Shown: positions 8,567 to 16,122 of the stretch, one piece after another
Numbering within the stretch: position 1 is the stretch's first letter
How the letters are laid out: the number at the start of each line of letters is the position of its first letter
Assembly: GCF_011378855.1 (NCBI RefSeq)
Contig: NZ_WTLB01000010.1
Location: forward strand, 38,566 to 102,565
DNA: 64,000 nucleotides
Direction: 5' to 3'
Source: Pseudoalteromonas sp. Z1A8
Lineage (GTDB): Bacteria; Pseudomonadota; Gammaproteobacteria; Enterobacterales; Alteromonadaceae
Notes under the pieces: model-generated
Database searches by the model: none
Told to the model about the DNA's origin: nothing
What the model saw: the letters and a program-made list of their open reading frames with translations, nothing else
Translations under genes and position numbers: made by a program

Positions 8567-9019
8567 CTATTTAATAACACTTGATTTTGCCACTGTGAGC
8601 TCTTCTACTAATTTTATAAATTCGGGTCTCTCAATAAGATTTTTCTGTAATTCGCTAAACACCTCAAGCACGACATTTATCTGTTCTTGGTGAGTATTGG
8701 TACTCTCAAACAGAGGAAGCATTGGCTTTAAAATAATAATTGGGTGCCATTTATTATGTTTTGCGTTTGCCTCTACAGCCGTATCTATGTAATCCCAATC
8801 ATTAACAAACGATTTAAGCCCCTCTTTAAATTTTTTATAATTCTCTGAATGTTTAATCGTTTCTTGGCCTGTTCGATTAAAGTCAAAAACTAAACATAAT
8901 TTTAATTCATTGTTTGTAAAGTTTTTAACCCCGTGATCCGCACCATCGAGTAACACGCCACAAAATATCCCTGGAAGCCATTGCCTGCCTTTATCTTTAA
9001 TCGTAGGGCAAATAAACAA
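8567..9019 (-). CDS. Hypothetical protein, start uncertain
   Basis: 150 aa, no family recognised. Helix-rich with the motifs NNELKLCLVFDFNRTGQE and VLEVFSELQKNLIERPEF. No signal peptide or membrane segment. The ATG at 9019 has no clear ribosome-binding site and the frame stays open for some codons upstream, so the protein may be N-terminally longer or a fragment of a larger gene. It sits between the truncated hsdM and the XRE remnant, both degraded, so it may itself be a remnant. Confidence 0.55.
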   Translation of the reverse strand: MFICPTIKDKGRQWLPGIFCGVLLDGADHGVKNFTNNELKLCLVFDFNRTGQETIKHSENYKKFKEGLKSFVNDWDYIDTAVEANAKHNKWHPIIILKPMLPLFESTNTHQEQINVVLEVFSELQKNLIERPEFIKLVEELTVAKSSVIK

Positions 9020-9078
9020 GCTAAAAAATAGATTAAATAAAACAATACTTAACTTATTGGGTATAACCTATGGTAGTT

Positions 9079-9175
9079 AAAGTGACCAATAAGTCACTTT
9101 AAGGCCTTAAATGCAGCTTAATGATCCCTAAAAGGCATTTATTCTGAGGAACGAAAAAACGCTAATGTGCGTTTT
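9079..9175. terminator. Two hairpins in the gap between island remnants
   Basis: First hairpin AAAGTGAC-CAATAA-GTCACTTT (9079-9100), a perfect 8-bp stem. Second hairpin AAAACGC-TAATGT-GCGTTTT (9156-9175), followed by a T-rich stretch, which fits an intrinsic terminator read rightward. No gene on the plus strand ends just before them, so they may be left over from a lost gene. The rest of the 9020-9400 gap holds nothing I can identify. Confidence 0.4.
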
Positions 9176-9400
9176 AATTTTTTAAGCTTTTAATTTGATT
9201 TACATTCTATTGTATAGGGATCCTAGATGAGCTTAGCCGGTATCGACTTTGCTTGGCATTAACACATCTCAAACGCTTACTCGCAACAAAATAGACATTA
9301 TAGTATCCATTAATCTTATTTTAAATCCATTTTAGATACAGCTGTGTCTCTTTTTCTTGGGGGTTACATTATTAATTACCTACTATTAAGCGAAGGTGAT

Positions 9401-9535
9401 GTGCAGCTAGCTTTTGCAGAGCATCTAAAAGAACGTCGCAAAAAAGCAAAAATGTCACGCGAAGCGTTAACTAAAAAAAGTACGGTACCTGCTTCTACAA
9501 TAAAAACCTCGGCCTTCTCTACTCTCAATCTCTAA
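9401..9535 (+). pseudogene. Truncated HipB-like XRE regulator
   Basis: From the GTG at 9401, preceded by GAAGG at 9392-9396, the protein reads QLAFAEHLKERRKKAKMSRE and continues to VPASTIK. This is the first half of the HTH domain of small XRE/HipB-type proteins. It then runs into an unrelated short tail and stops at 9535, so the recognition helix region and the rest of the domain are lost. No hipA-like partner is nearby. A longer ORF from 9344 exists, but the added N-terminus is hydrophobic and unlike the family. Probably a dead remnant at the right edge of the island. Confidence 0.6.
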
Positions 9536-9594
9536 TGAAATTTTAAAGCGCCGCTGTTAATATTGTCTACCTCCTAAACAATAAAGTAGTTCCG

Positions 9595-10488
9595 ATGGCA
9601 GCTAGTTACTCTCTCGATGATTTACGTTACTTTTGCACCATAGTAAAACTAGGTAGCTTTAAAAAAGCATCAGCAGACCTTGGTATGTCACTATCAACTT
9701 TAAGCCGTAGAATACGCTTATTAGAGCAAGTTCTTCAATTAACGCTACTAAATCGAGATGCCCATCGGGTAACACTTACGCATACTGGCGAGTTATATTA
9801 CGACCGCTATCGCAAGTTATTTGACGAAGTAGAGTGTATTGAGCAAGCACTTTGTGATGAGAAAGATCAACCTAAAGGGAAAATTAGGATCTCTGCCCCC
9901 ATTTACATGGGCAAACATTTTTTAAGTGCTATTTTTTGTAATTTTTTACTGCAATATCCCGATATTCAATTAGATTTACGCTTTTCAAATAACCTTATTG
10001 ATATTGAAAAAGAAGGGATTGATATAGCGTTTAGAGTAAGAAACCCTGCCATTGATAATTGGGTTATTAGGGAGCTAAAGCTTACTCATAATGTGTTGTG
10101 TGCTCACCCACACCATGATTGTCAATCTATCACTCATCCTAAACAATTAGAGCAGCACCCAAAAGTTACTTGCGTTGGGTTAGTTCCGTGGCAGTTAAAA
10201 AATCAGCAAACGAGTGAGGAATACAGCTTTAATCCAAACACGCATGTTCGATTAGAAGTTGATGAAATTCAAATGATGAAACAAGCCGTTGAGTCTGGCG
10301 TAGGTATTAGTTACATTCCTGATTATATAGCATTGCCTCTTATTGAAGCCGGAAAGCTTAAACGTATTCTTCCTGACTGGCAAAGCGAAGGGCAGCCTTT
10401 TTCTATGCTTTATCGCGACAGAAAACAAATCCCTTATCGTGTGCGATTACTTATAGAGCATACGCTGCAACACTTTTCTAAAGTGTAG
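9595..10488 (+). CDS. LysR-family transcriptional regulator
   Basis: 297 aa. The N-terminal winged HTH is clear at residues 6-65 (LDDLRYFCTIVKLGSFKKAS then SLSTLSRRIRLLEQ), followed by the substrate-binding domain starting near residue 92 (GKIRISAPIYMGKHFLSAIF). It belongs to the CrgA/DsdC-like subgroup with GVGISYIPDY near the end. Convergent with the EamA transporter gene at 10554-11426; regulation of that gene is possible but not shown, since they share no promoter region. A very long hairpin covers its last codons and stop. Effector unknown. Confidence 0.95.
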   Translation: MAASYSLDDLRYFCTIVKLGSFKKASADLGMSLSTLSRRIRLLEQVLQLTLLNRDAHRVTLTHTGELYYDRYRKLFDEVECIEQALCDEKDQPKGKIRISAPIYMGKHFLSAIFCNFLLQYPDIQLDLRFSNNLIDIEKEGIDIAFRVRNPAIDNWVIRELKLTHNVLCAHPHHDCQSITHPKQLEQHPKVTCVGLVPWQLKNQQTSEEYSFNPNTHVRLEVDEIQMMKQAVESGVGISYIPDYIALPLIEAGKLKRILPDWQSEGQPFSMLYRDRKQIPYRVRLLIEHTLQHFSKV

Positions 10489-10498
10489 CAGCGTATGC
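10458..10498. terminator. Long near-perfect hairpin across the LysR stop codon
   Basis: GCATACGCTGC-A-ACACTTT, loop TCT, AAAGTGT-A-GCAGCGTATGC. The arms are 18 paired bases with one A-A mismatch, and the TAG stop (10486-10488) lies in the right arm. It stands between two convergent genes and is probably a bidirectional terminator, although only three T follow on the plus strand. Confidence 0.6.
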
Positions 10499-10553
10499 CT
10501 TTAGCACTTAAACGGAATTATTTTCAACAACAAAACTTTAAGTTAGCTAAACT

Positions 10554-11426
10554 TTAAAAACTAAGCCTTAGTACAATTACACCTAAAAATGCAGTTGTTA
10601 ATCCTATAACTTCTTGGCGTGTAAAAGACTCTTTTAGAACGATGCGCGAATACAATAAAATAATTAAAATATTCATTCCTGAAATTGCCGAAACTAGCCC
10701 TGTATTACCGATTGCAAAAGCCGATATTATAGCAACCATGCCAGCCACATTAGTTAAACCAATAAGTAACCCGCACGAAAATGTTTTACTCGCAGACCAA
10801 TATGCTTGAGAAGTACCTTGCTCTACTAACATCTTTTTGCGTTTTACTAACCAACTAACAGCAAAAAGGAAGCTACCAAACCCAAACATAGACGTTAAAG
10901 TTGCAAACGTATCAGCTTCAAGGAGCGTTGATTGCTTGCCCATTAAATCATTAAATGCAAAGGATAGTGCAGCCAGTAACCCCCATTGCGCGCCTTGTAA
11001 GTTACTCAATGAGATATCGCTGGAGTAGCGAATAATATAAAGGCCGCCAAAAATAATAAAAAAGCCAATTAATTGAATCGTTGTTAAGGTTTCATGCCAT
11101 AGTAAAAAGGCAAATAAAAGCACAAATAAAGGCGTTAACCCCGATAGAATACTAATTAAAGATGCTTTCCCAACCGAAAACCCTTTGTGCAAAAACCCAT
11201 TGGCCGCAAAAGATCCAAAACCTAAAGCAAGTCCAACCGTAATATCTGCCCAGCCGTACCATGTGTGCTCAAAAACCACAGTACCTAGCGCACTAATTAT
11301 AAACCCCACAAAAAAAACACCGAACAATAATAGATTACGGTTAATTTTTTTCTGCGACGTCCATTGATACATTATTCCTCGTGCACCAAAAAAAACAGTG
11401 GCGAGTAATGCAAAAATTATCCACAT
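10554..11426 (-). CDS. EamA/DMT-family transporter
   Basis: 290 aa with about ten hydrophobic helices in two repeats, the layout of drug/metabolite transporters of the inner membrane. The first half includes GKASLISILSGLTPLFVLLF and the second half GNTGLVSAISGMNILIILLY, both the conserved EamA pattern before helix 4 and helix 9. No signal peptide; length is normal. Substrate cannot be told from sequence. It is alone on the reverse strand, convergent with the LysR gene, and its promoter lies in the AT-rich gap upstream. Confidence 0.93.
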   Translation of the reverse strand: MWIIFALLATVFFGARGIMYQWTSQKKINRNLLLFGVFFVGFIISALGTVVFEHTWYGWADITVGLALGFGSFAANGFLHKGFSVGKASLISILSGLTPLFVLLFAFLLWHETLTTIQLIGFFIIFGGLYIIRYSSDISLSNLQGAQWGLLAALSFAFNDLMGKQSTLLEADTFATLTSMFGFGSFLFAVSWLVKRKKMLVEQGTSQAYWSASKTFSCGLLIGLTNVAGMVAIISAFAIGNTGLVSAISGMNILIILLYSRIVLKESFTRQEVIGLTTAFLGVIVLRLSF

Positions 11427-11913
11427 ATAAATGAGACCCTTTATAATTTACTTTGTTGAACCCGAATAAGAAGTGATTATTTAACATTGTTCAATGCAAT
11501 GACTATTACATAAAGGTTAAGTGATAGAGAACGTGGCCACTATAAAACTGTTACCCAACACCTAATTTCACTCTATAAAATAAACAGCTTAAGCTTCACA
11601 TAATCACACTTTAATAAACAACAGCACCAGTATATTTAATCTATAAATATTATAAACAGGCATAAATGACACTATAGATACCATAAATAGCACTTAATCA
11701 TTTAGTCGTTTAGTCGTTTAGTCGTTTAGCTTCAATTCATAGTGAGAAATTAACACGCAGGCATTACAACATTTTAGTGAGAAAAAACGAGTTTATAAAA
11801 GCATAAAAGATAGCTATTAAACTATTATTTTACCGTCAAAATGTTTTTTAACCTAAAACTCAATTGACTTTATTTTTTAACTCAATATGATTGATTTAAA
11901 CAAAGAGGATAAT
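11427..11913. other. AT-rich 0.5-kb gap with an 8-nt tandem repeat
   Basis: No gene recognised. It should contain the promoter of the EamA transporter. At 11701-11729 there are 3.6 exact copies of TTTAGTCG. Nearby, ATAAAT-type short repeats give a low-complexity sequence. The promoter of the small ORF at 11914 should also lie here. Confidence 0.4.
11701..11729. repeat. 8-bp microsatellite (TTTAGTCG, 3.6 copies)
   Basis: Exact head-to-tail copies of TTTAGTCG with a last partial TTTAG. Short tandem repeats of this type can change copy number by slippage. It lies about 275 bp upstream of the EamA start and 185 bp upstream of the small ORF, so any effect on expression is speculative. Confidence 0.8.
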
Positions 11914-11967
11914 ATGCTTACTTTAATCACATACCTGCTAAAAACAAATACCATCTTCGGAATTTAA
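11914..11967 (+). CDS. Possible 17-aa leader peptide
   Basis: ATG at 11914 opens a 17-codon frame, MLTLITYLLKTNTIFGI, hydrophobic and rich in Leu, Ile and Thr. A strong ribosome-binding site AAAGAGGA (11902-11909) sits a few bases upstream. The TAA stop is immediately followed, with no spacer, by a perfect 11-bp hairpin. This is the layout of a leader peptide with an attenuator-like stem, upstream of the Gre-C/Rnk-like gene at 12050. A small membrane peptide is an alternative. Translation is not proven. Confidence 0.45.
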   Translation: MLTLITYLLKTNTIFGI

Positions 11968-11992
11968 GCCGAGTGTAACCCTTACACTCGGC
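11968..11992 (+). terminator. Perfect 11-bp hairpin directly after the small ORF
   Basis: GCCGAGTGTAA, loop CCC, TTACACTCGGC. It begins on the base after the stop codon of the small ORF. No T tract follows, so a simple intrinsic terminator is not certain; it may be an attenuator, an mRNA-stabilising stem or a protein-binding stem. Confidence 0.6.
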
Positions 11993-12049
11993 AGTTACAC
12001 TGTACCTTTATATATTTAAATTCGATTTAGTTTTTGTGGGGATTAGTCC

Positions 12050-12430
12050 GTGCTTTCTTTTCTGTTCGAGCGTAAAAAACCTTTCCTGTCTAAAAATGAC
12101 TTCTCAGATGCAGCGGTACTAGTACAGCCGTTAAAGCTTGCGTATTTGCTACAAGAAGTCGAGTATTCACAGCGGCCTTGGTCAAAATTCAATCCGCATG
12201 TACAAATTAATAGCACGGTGGTTATTAAAAATATAACCACCGGTTTTAAACGCCGTATAACTTTAGTGCCTCCAAGCCAACGAAGGCACTTTATTAGTGA
12301 CGTATCATTTCACTCTCCTCTTGGGGTCGCTCTTTTAGGGCATAAAATAAATCATATTATTGAATATAAAGAAGCTGGGGAATCCTATCTTTGGGAAATA
12401 ATAGCCATAAATATTAAGGAGGAAATATAG
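12050..12430 (+). CDS. GreA/GreB C-terminal-domain (Rnk-like) protein
   Basis: 126 aa. The C-terminal half matches the FKBP-like domain of GreA/GreB/Rnk proteins: HSPLGVALLGHKINHIIEYK followed by YLWEIIAI, the usual SPLG-xALLG-x-xxG...Y-I pattern. The N-terminal coiled coil that GreA inserts into RNA polymerase is absent, as in Rnk. It may bind RNA polymerase through the secondary-channel rim. The start is GTG with GGGGA about ten bases upstream. It is 58 bp after the 11968-11992 hairpin, and a 30-aa basic protein gene follows. The ORF on the opposite strand here is a shadow. Confidence 0.75.
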   Translation: MLSFLFERKKPFLSKNDFSDAAVLVQPLKLAYLLQEVEYSQRPWSKFNPHVQINSTVVIKNITTGFKRRITLVPPSQRRHFISDVSFHSPLGVALLGHKINHIIEYKEAGESYLWEIIAINIKEEI

Positions 12431-12488
12431 AGTAAATCATTTCAATTTTTATTTATTAATTTTATATATTTAATTGGAGTTATTTGTA

Positions 12489-12581
12489 ATGAGTAAAGAA
12501 AAACCTAAAAAACATGCAAGCAAAACATTAAAACAAAAACGTAAAGAGCGAAGAGATAAGCTAAAGCAGCTTGAAAAGTAA
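12489..12581 (+). CDS. Very small, highly basic protein (30 aa)
   Basis: ATG at 12489 with GGAG at 12475-12478. The peptide begins MSKEKPKKHASKTLKQKRKE and ends DKLKQLEK, with about half of its residues Lys or Arg and no hydrophobic core. A good intrinsic terminator follows 27 bp after the stop, so the transcript is well defined. It is 58 bp after the Gre-C/Rnk-like gene and probably shares its mRNA. A nucleic-acid or ribosome-binding role is suggested by composition only. Confidence 0.65.
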   Translation: MSKEKPKKHASKTLKQKRKERRDKLKQLEK

Positions 12582-12607
12582 TTAATATTATTTTAAATAA
12601 AGTCGCA

Positions 12608-12639
12608 AACTCGGGTTTTTTATAATCCCGAGTTTTTTT
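12608..12639 (+). terminator. Intrinsic terminator after the 30-aa gene
   Basis: Stem AACTCGGG (12608-12615) pairs with CCCGAGTT (12627-12634), followed by a run of seven T. It also faces the convergent trhP gene and could serve both. Confidence 0.85.
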
Positions 12640-12661
12640 AAAAAACTATATTAAGCTGTAG

Positions 12662-14047
12662 CTAAACAGCTTGTTTAAATGGATTACGGGTATCTTGGTG
12701 ATCCTCAAGGTTACGCATTAAAATAGCGTGTTCTAAGTTAATGGCATCATCTAAGGGGATTTTTACAATGTGACCAGAGCCTTTAGCATCGTTAATACTT
12801 TCACCCTTTTTGTTTTCCATATATTCAAGCTTAAAAGTAATATTACCTTGCGGTGTCATGAGTTCGAGTGAATGCCCTGTGCAAAATTTATTTTTAACGT
12901 CTATTTTAACTAAACCATTTTCGCAGCGCCCAAGTACTTCTCCCACAAATTGCTGCTTAGTTGATACCGAATGACCGTATTCATAGTTTTGATAATCTTG
13001 ATGAGCATGTCGTTTTAAAAAGCCTCCGGTGTAACCACGATGTGCTAAATTCTCAAGTGTTTTAAATAAGTTAGTATCAAATGGTTTACCCGCCACAGCA
13101 TCGTCTATTGCTTTGCGATATACCTGCGCGGTGCGTGCCACATAATAAAATGACTTAGTACGCCCTTCTATTTTTAAACTATGTACACCCATTTTTGTTA
13201 ACTGCTCTACGTATTGCACAGCGCGTAGATCTTTTGAATTCATAATATACGTGCCATGTTCATCCTCAAACGCAGGCATATACTCGCCAGGGCGGCCTTG
13301 TTCCTCAAGCATAAATACTTCGCTACTTGGCGCGCCTTCACCTAGTGTAGGAATAACCTGTTTGGGGTCAATTTTATGCACCATTTCGCCGGTTTCGTTT
13401 TCAACCCCTGGTTTTACATCGTAATCCCAGCGACATGCGTTAGTACACGTACCTTGATTTGGATCGCGTTTGTTAATATAGCCCGAAAGTAAACAACGCC
13501 CTGAATACGCCATACAAAGCGCACCATGTACAAACACTTCAAGTTCGGTGTTTGGGCAGAGTGTCCGTATTTCAGTTATTTCTTCGAGCGATAGCTCCCT
13601 TGACAAAATAACGCGTTCAATCCCCTGCTTTGCCCAAAATTGCACACTCGCATAATTTACCGCATTTGCCTGTACGGACAAGTGAATAGGCATAGCAGGC
13701 CATTTTTCACGAACAAGCATGATTAAACCAGGGTCTGACATAATTAGCGCATCAGGTTTCATTGCAATAACAGGCTCTATATCACGTAAGTACGATTTAA
13801 CTTTCGCGTTATGCGGCGCAATATTTGATACCACATAAAACTTTTTATTTTGCGCATGCGCTTCATCAATACCTATTTGCAGAGTGTCTAGGTCAAATTC
13901 ATTATTACGCACACGCAAACTATAGCGAGGTTGCCCTGCATAAACCGCATCTGCGCCATAAGCAAAGGCGTAGCGCATGTTTTTTAAACTGCCTGCAGGG
14001 CATAGTAATTCAGGAATAAAAGGCGTTGAAGAGATAGCTGGTAACAT
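12662..14047 (-). CDS. trhP: tRNA hydroxylation protein TrhP (YegQ), peptidase U32 family
   Basis: 461 aa, close to the length of E. coli YegQ/TrhP (about 450 aa). The U32 signature is clear: ELEVFVHGALCMAYSGRCLL followed by the cysteine-bearing QGTCTNACRWDY, which in this family carries iron-sulfur ligands. MNSKDLRAVQYVEQLTKMGV and HSLKIEGRTKSFYYVART match the core. Members use prephenate to make 5-hydroxyuridine at the wobble position of tRNA, the first step to cmo5U. The gene is alone, convergent with the 30-aa gene and divergent from ndk. Cytosolic. Confidence 0.93.
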   Translation of the reverse strand: MLPAISSTPFIPELLCPAGSLKNMRYAFAYGADAVYAGQPRYSLRVRNNEFDLDTLQIGIDEAHAQNKKFYVVSNIAPHNAKVKSYLRDIEPVIAMKPDALIMSDPGLIMLVREKWPAMPIHLSVQANAVNYASVQFWAKQGIERVILSRELSLEEITEIRTLCPNTELEVFVHGALCMAYSGRCLLSGYINKRDPNQGTCTNACRWDYDVKPGVENETGEMVHKIDPKQVIPTLGEGAPSSEVFMLEEQGRPGEYMPAFEDEHGTYIMNSKDLRAVQYVEQLTKMGVHSLKIEGRTKSFYYVARTAQVYRKAIDDAVAGKPFDTNLFKTLENLAHRGYTGGFLKRHAHQDYQNYEYGHSVSTKQQFVGEVLGRCENGLVKIDVKNKFCTGHSLELMTPQGNITFKLEYMENKKGESINDAKGSGHIVKIPLDDAINLEHAILMRNLEDHQDTRNPFKQAV

Positions 14048-14207
14048 GTGCGCTCCATACAGCGAACTGGGTTTAAGCCAGTTGTATGATTAATTAATTT
14101 ATAAGCGCGGCAGTATAAGTACGATTAGCAATTTGCTTTTGATCGAGATCACAAAACTGCAATCAAACTGGTTTTTAATAAAATTAGGATTTTTCACTTA
14201 AAACGCG

Positions 14208-14213
14208 TATAAT
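14208..14213 (+). promoter_or_regulatory. Likely -10 box of the ndk promoter
   Basis: A consensus TATAAT sits about 50 bp before the ndk start in the trhP/ndk divergent gap. No good -35 box is seen at 17 bp, but TATAAT is preceded by GCG, so it could be an extended or activated promoter. Confidence 0.5.
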
Positions 14214-14263
14214 TCGCGCCCGTTAATATTCACACTTTTACTTAAAATTATTGGAGCATAAAG

Positions 14264-14695
14264 ATGGCTTTAGAACGTACTTTTTCAATCGTAAAACCTG
14301 ATGCAGTAGCTAAAAACCACATTGGCGCTATCTACAACCGTTTCGAGTCTGCTGGCCTTAAAATCGTTGCAGCTAAAATGGTTCACCTTTCACAAGAGAA
14401 AGCTGAAGGTTTCTACGCAGAACATAGCGAACGTCCTTTCTTCGGTGCTTTAGTATCTTTCATGACATCTGGTCCAGTAATGGTTACAGTTCTTGAAGGC
14501 GAAAACGCTGTTCTTAAAAACCGTGAAATCATGGGTGCTACTAACCCTGCAGAAGCACTAGCTGGCACTTTACGTGCAGACTACGCTGATAGCATCGACG
14601 AAAATGCTGTTCACGGTTCTGACGCTGTTGAATCTGCTGCTCGCGAAATCGCGTACTTCTTCGCTGACGAAGAGCTTTGTTCACGTACTCGTTAA
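14264..14695 (+). CDS. ndk: Nucleoside diphosphate kinase
   Basis: 143 aa, the standard length. It moves the terminal phosphate from ATP to NDPs and keeps the NTP and dNTP pools balanced. The start [14 protein letters not shown] is typical, and the phospho-histidine motif is present at the end of the core as [13 protein letters not shown] (NxxHGSD). [16 protein letters not shown] is the nucleotide-binding stretch. Monocistronic, with a ribosome-binding site TTGGAG nine bases before the start and a strong terminator after. First gene of the conserved ndk - rlmN - pilF - rodZ - ispG order. Confidence 0.99.
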   Translation: MALERTFSIVKPDAVAKNHIGAIYNRFESAGLKIVAAKMVHLSQEKAEGFYAEHSERPFFGALVSFMTSGPVMVTVLEGENAVLKNREIMGATNPAEALAGTLRADYADSIDENAVHGSDAVESAAREIAYFFADEELCSRTR

Positions 14696-14716
14696 TTCGA
14701 ACTCGTTAACAAAATG

Positions 14717-14740
14717 AAAAGGGCTTTCGGGCCCTTTTTT
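14717..14740 (+). terminator. Intrinsic terminator of ndk
   Basis: AAAAGGGC (14717-14724), loop TTTCGG, GCCCTTTT (14731-14738) with the T run continuing to 14740. Confidence 0.9.
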
Positions 14741-14865
14741 AGTCATTACGTAAAGTATTTGTCAGTGTATTTTTTGATGTTTTACTTAATGATTAAACTG
14801 AGTGAATTGTGTACAATTCGTCCTCGTAAATTTTTATCTCCACCGTCACCGATTGAGGTTGTTTC

Positions 14866-15996
14866 ATGACCGAGCAAAAAAAGATTAACTTATTAGATTT
14901 AAACCGAGAAGCAATGCGCGAGTTATTTGCATCGTTCGGTGAAAAGCCGTTTCGTAGTGACCAGGTGATGAAATGGATTTATCATTTTGGCGTAGACAAC
15001 TTCGACGATATGAGCAATGTAAACAAAAAGCTTAAAGAAAAACTTAAAGCTGAGTGCGAAATTGTTGCGCCAGAAATCACCGTTCGCCAACAAGCAAGCG
15101 ACGGTACTATTAAGTACGCGCTTATTCTTGAAGGCGGCCAAGAAGTAGAAGCTGTTTGGATCCCTGAAAAAGAGCGCGCTACTTTATGTGTATCATCACA
15201 AGTAGGTTGTGCGCTTGAATGTACTTTTTGTTCTACTGCGCAACAAGGCTTTAACCGTAACTTAAAAGTATCTGAAATTATTGGCCAAGTTTGGCGTGTA
15301 GCTAAAGATATTGGCCTTGATGGTCATAGCGAAAAGCGCCCAGTAACTAACGTTGTAATGATGGGTATGGGCGAGCCTTTACTTAATCTTAAAAACGTAG
15401 TGCCAGCAATGGAACTAATGATGGACGATTGGGGCTTTGGTTTATCTAAGCGCCGCGTAACATTAAGTACTTCAGGGGTTGTGCCTGCTCTTGATTTATT
15501 AAAAGAGAAAATTGACGTAGCACTGGCTATATCACTTCACGCACCAGATAACGCCCTGCGTGATATTTTAGTACCGGTTAATAAAAAGTACCCTATTGAA
15601 GAGTTTTTGGCCTCGTGTCGTCGTTATATCGACGGTTCAAAAGCAAATAAAGATGTAACAGTTGAATACGTTATGCTTAATGGTATTAACGACAGCACCG
15701 ATCAGGCGCATGCATTAGTGCAAACGTTAAAAGGCACACCTTGTAAGGTAAACCTTATTCCGTTTAACCCGTTCCCGGGTAACGAGTACACTCGCTCAAG
15801 CAATAGCCGTATCGACCGTTTTTCAAAAGTATTACAAGCAGCAGGTGTTACCTGTATTGTGCGCCGTACTCGCGGTGACGACATTGACGCCGCTTGCGGA
15901 CAGTTAGTTGGTGACGTAGTTGACCGTACTAAACGTTTAGCTAAAAAGAAAATGCGTGACGATAACGCAATTAGCGTTAATATCCACCAAGCATAA
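14866..15996 (+). CDS. rlmN: Dual-specificity rRNA/tRNA adenine-C2 methyltransferase
   Basis: 376 aa radical-SAM enzyme that methylates C2 of A2503 in 23S rRNA and A37 in some tRNAs. The radical-SAM cluster motif CALECTFC (CxxxCxxC) is present near residue 118, after the conserved [36 protein letters not shown] binds SAM. The methyl-carrying cysteine near the C-terminus is in [22 protein letters not shown] -10 box (14812-14817) lies upstream. Followed by a hairpin before the pilF-like gene. Confidence 0.98.
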   Translation: MTEQKKINLLDLNREAMRELFASFGEKPFRSDQVMKWIYHFGVDNFDDMSNVNKKLKEKLKAECEIVAPEITVRQQASDGTIKYALILEGGQEVEAVWIPEKERATLCVSSQVGCALECTFCSTAQQGFNRNLKVSEIIGQVWRVAKDIGLDGHSEKRPVTNVVMMGMGEPLLNLKNVVPAMELMMDDWGFGLSKRRVTLSTSGVVPALDLLKEKIDVALAISLHAPDNALRDILVPVNKKYPIEEFLASCRRYIDGSKANKDVTVEYVMLNGINDSTDQAHALVQTLKGTPCKVNLIPFNPFPGNEYTRSSNSRIDRFSKVLQAAGVTCIVRRTRGDDIDAACGQLVGDVVDRTKRLAKKKMRDDNAISVNIHQA

Positions 15997-16001
15997 TCTG
16001 T

Positions 16002-16036
16002 AACGGCTCTATGTAAATAAGTCATATAGAGCCGTT
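16002..16036 (+). terminator. Hairpin after rlmN
   Basis: AACGGCTCTAT (16002-16012) pairs perfectly with ATAGAGCCGTT (16026-16036), loop of 13 bases. A T-rich stretch follows shortly. It probably separates rlmN from the pilF-like operon. Confidence 0.7.
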
Positions 16037-16122
16037 AAGTTGTTTATTTTTAAATAAATGATGCAAGAGTAAGGGTTTTAGGTAAGATAGGCGCCATGGA
16101 CTAAAAATAAAGAGATAAGGTA

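Noticed and set aside
9227..9262. Short peptide MSLAGIDFAWH resembling the start of an IS110 transposase
   Set aside because: Only 11 codons before a stop, with no further transposase motif downstream; too little to support an IS remnant.
9344..9400. Start of the XRE remnant at 9344
   Set aside because: The added N-terminus is hydrophobic and unlike XRE proteins, while a GTG at 9401 has a ribosome-binding site and gives the normal family start.
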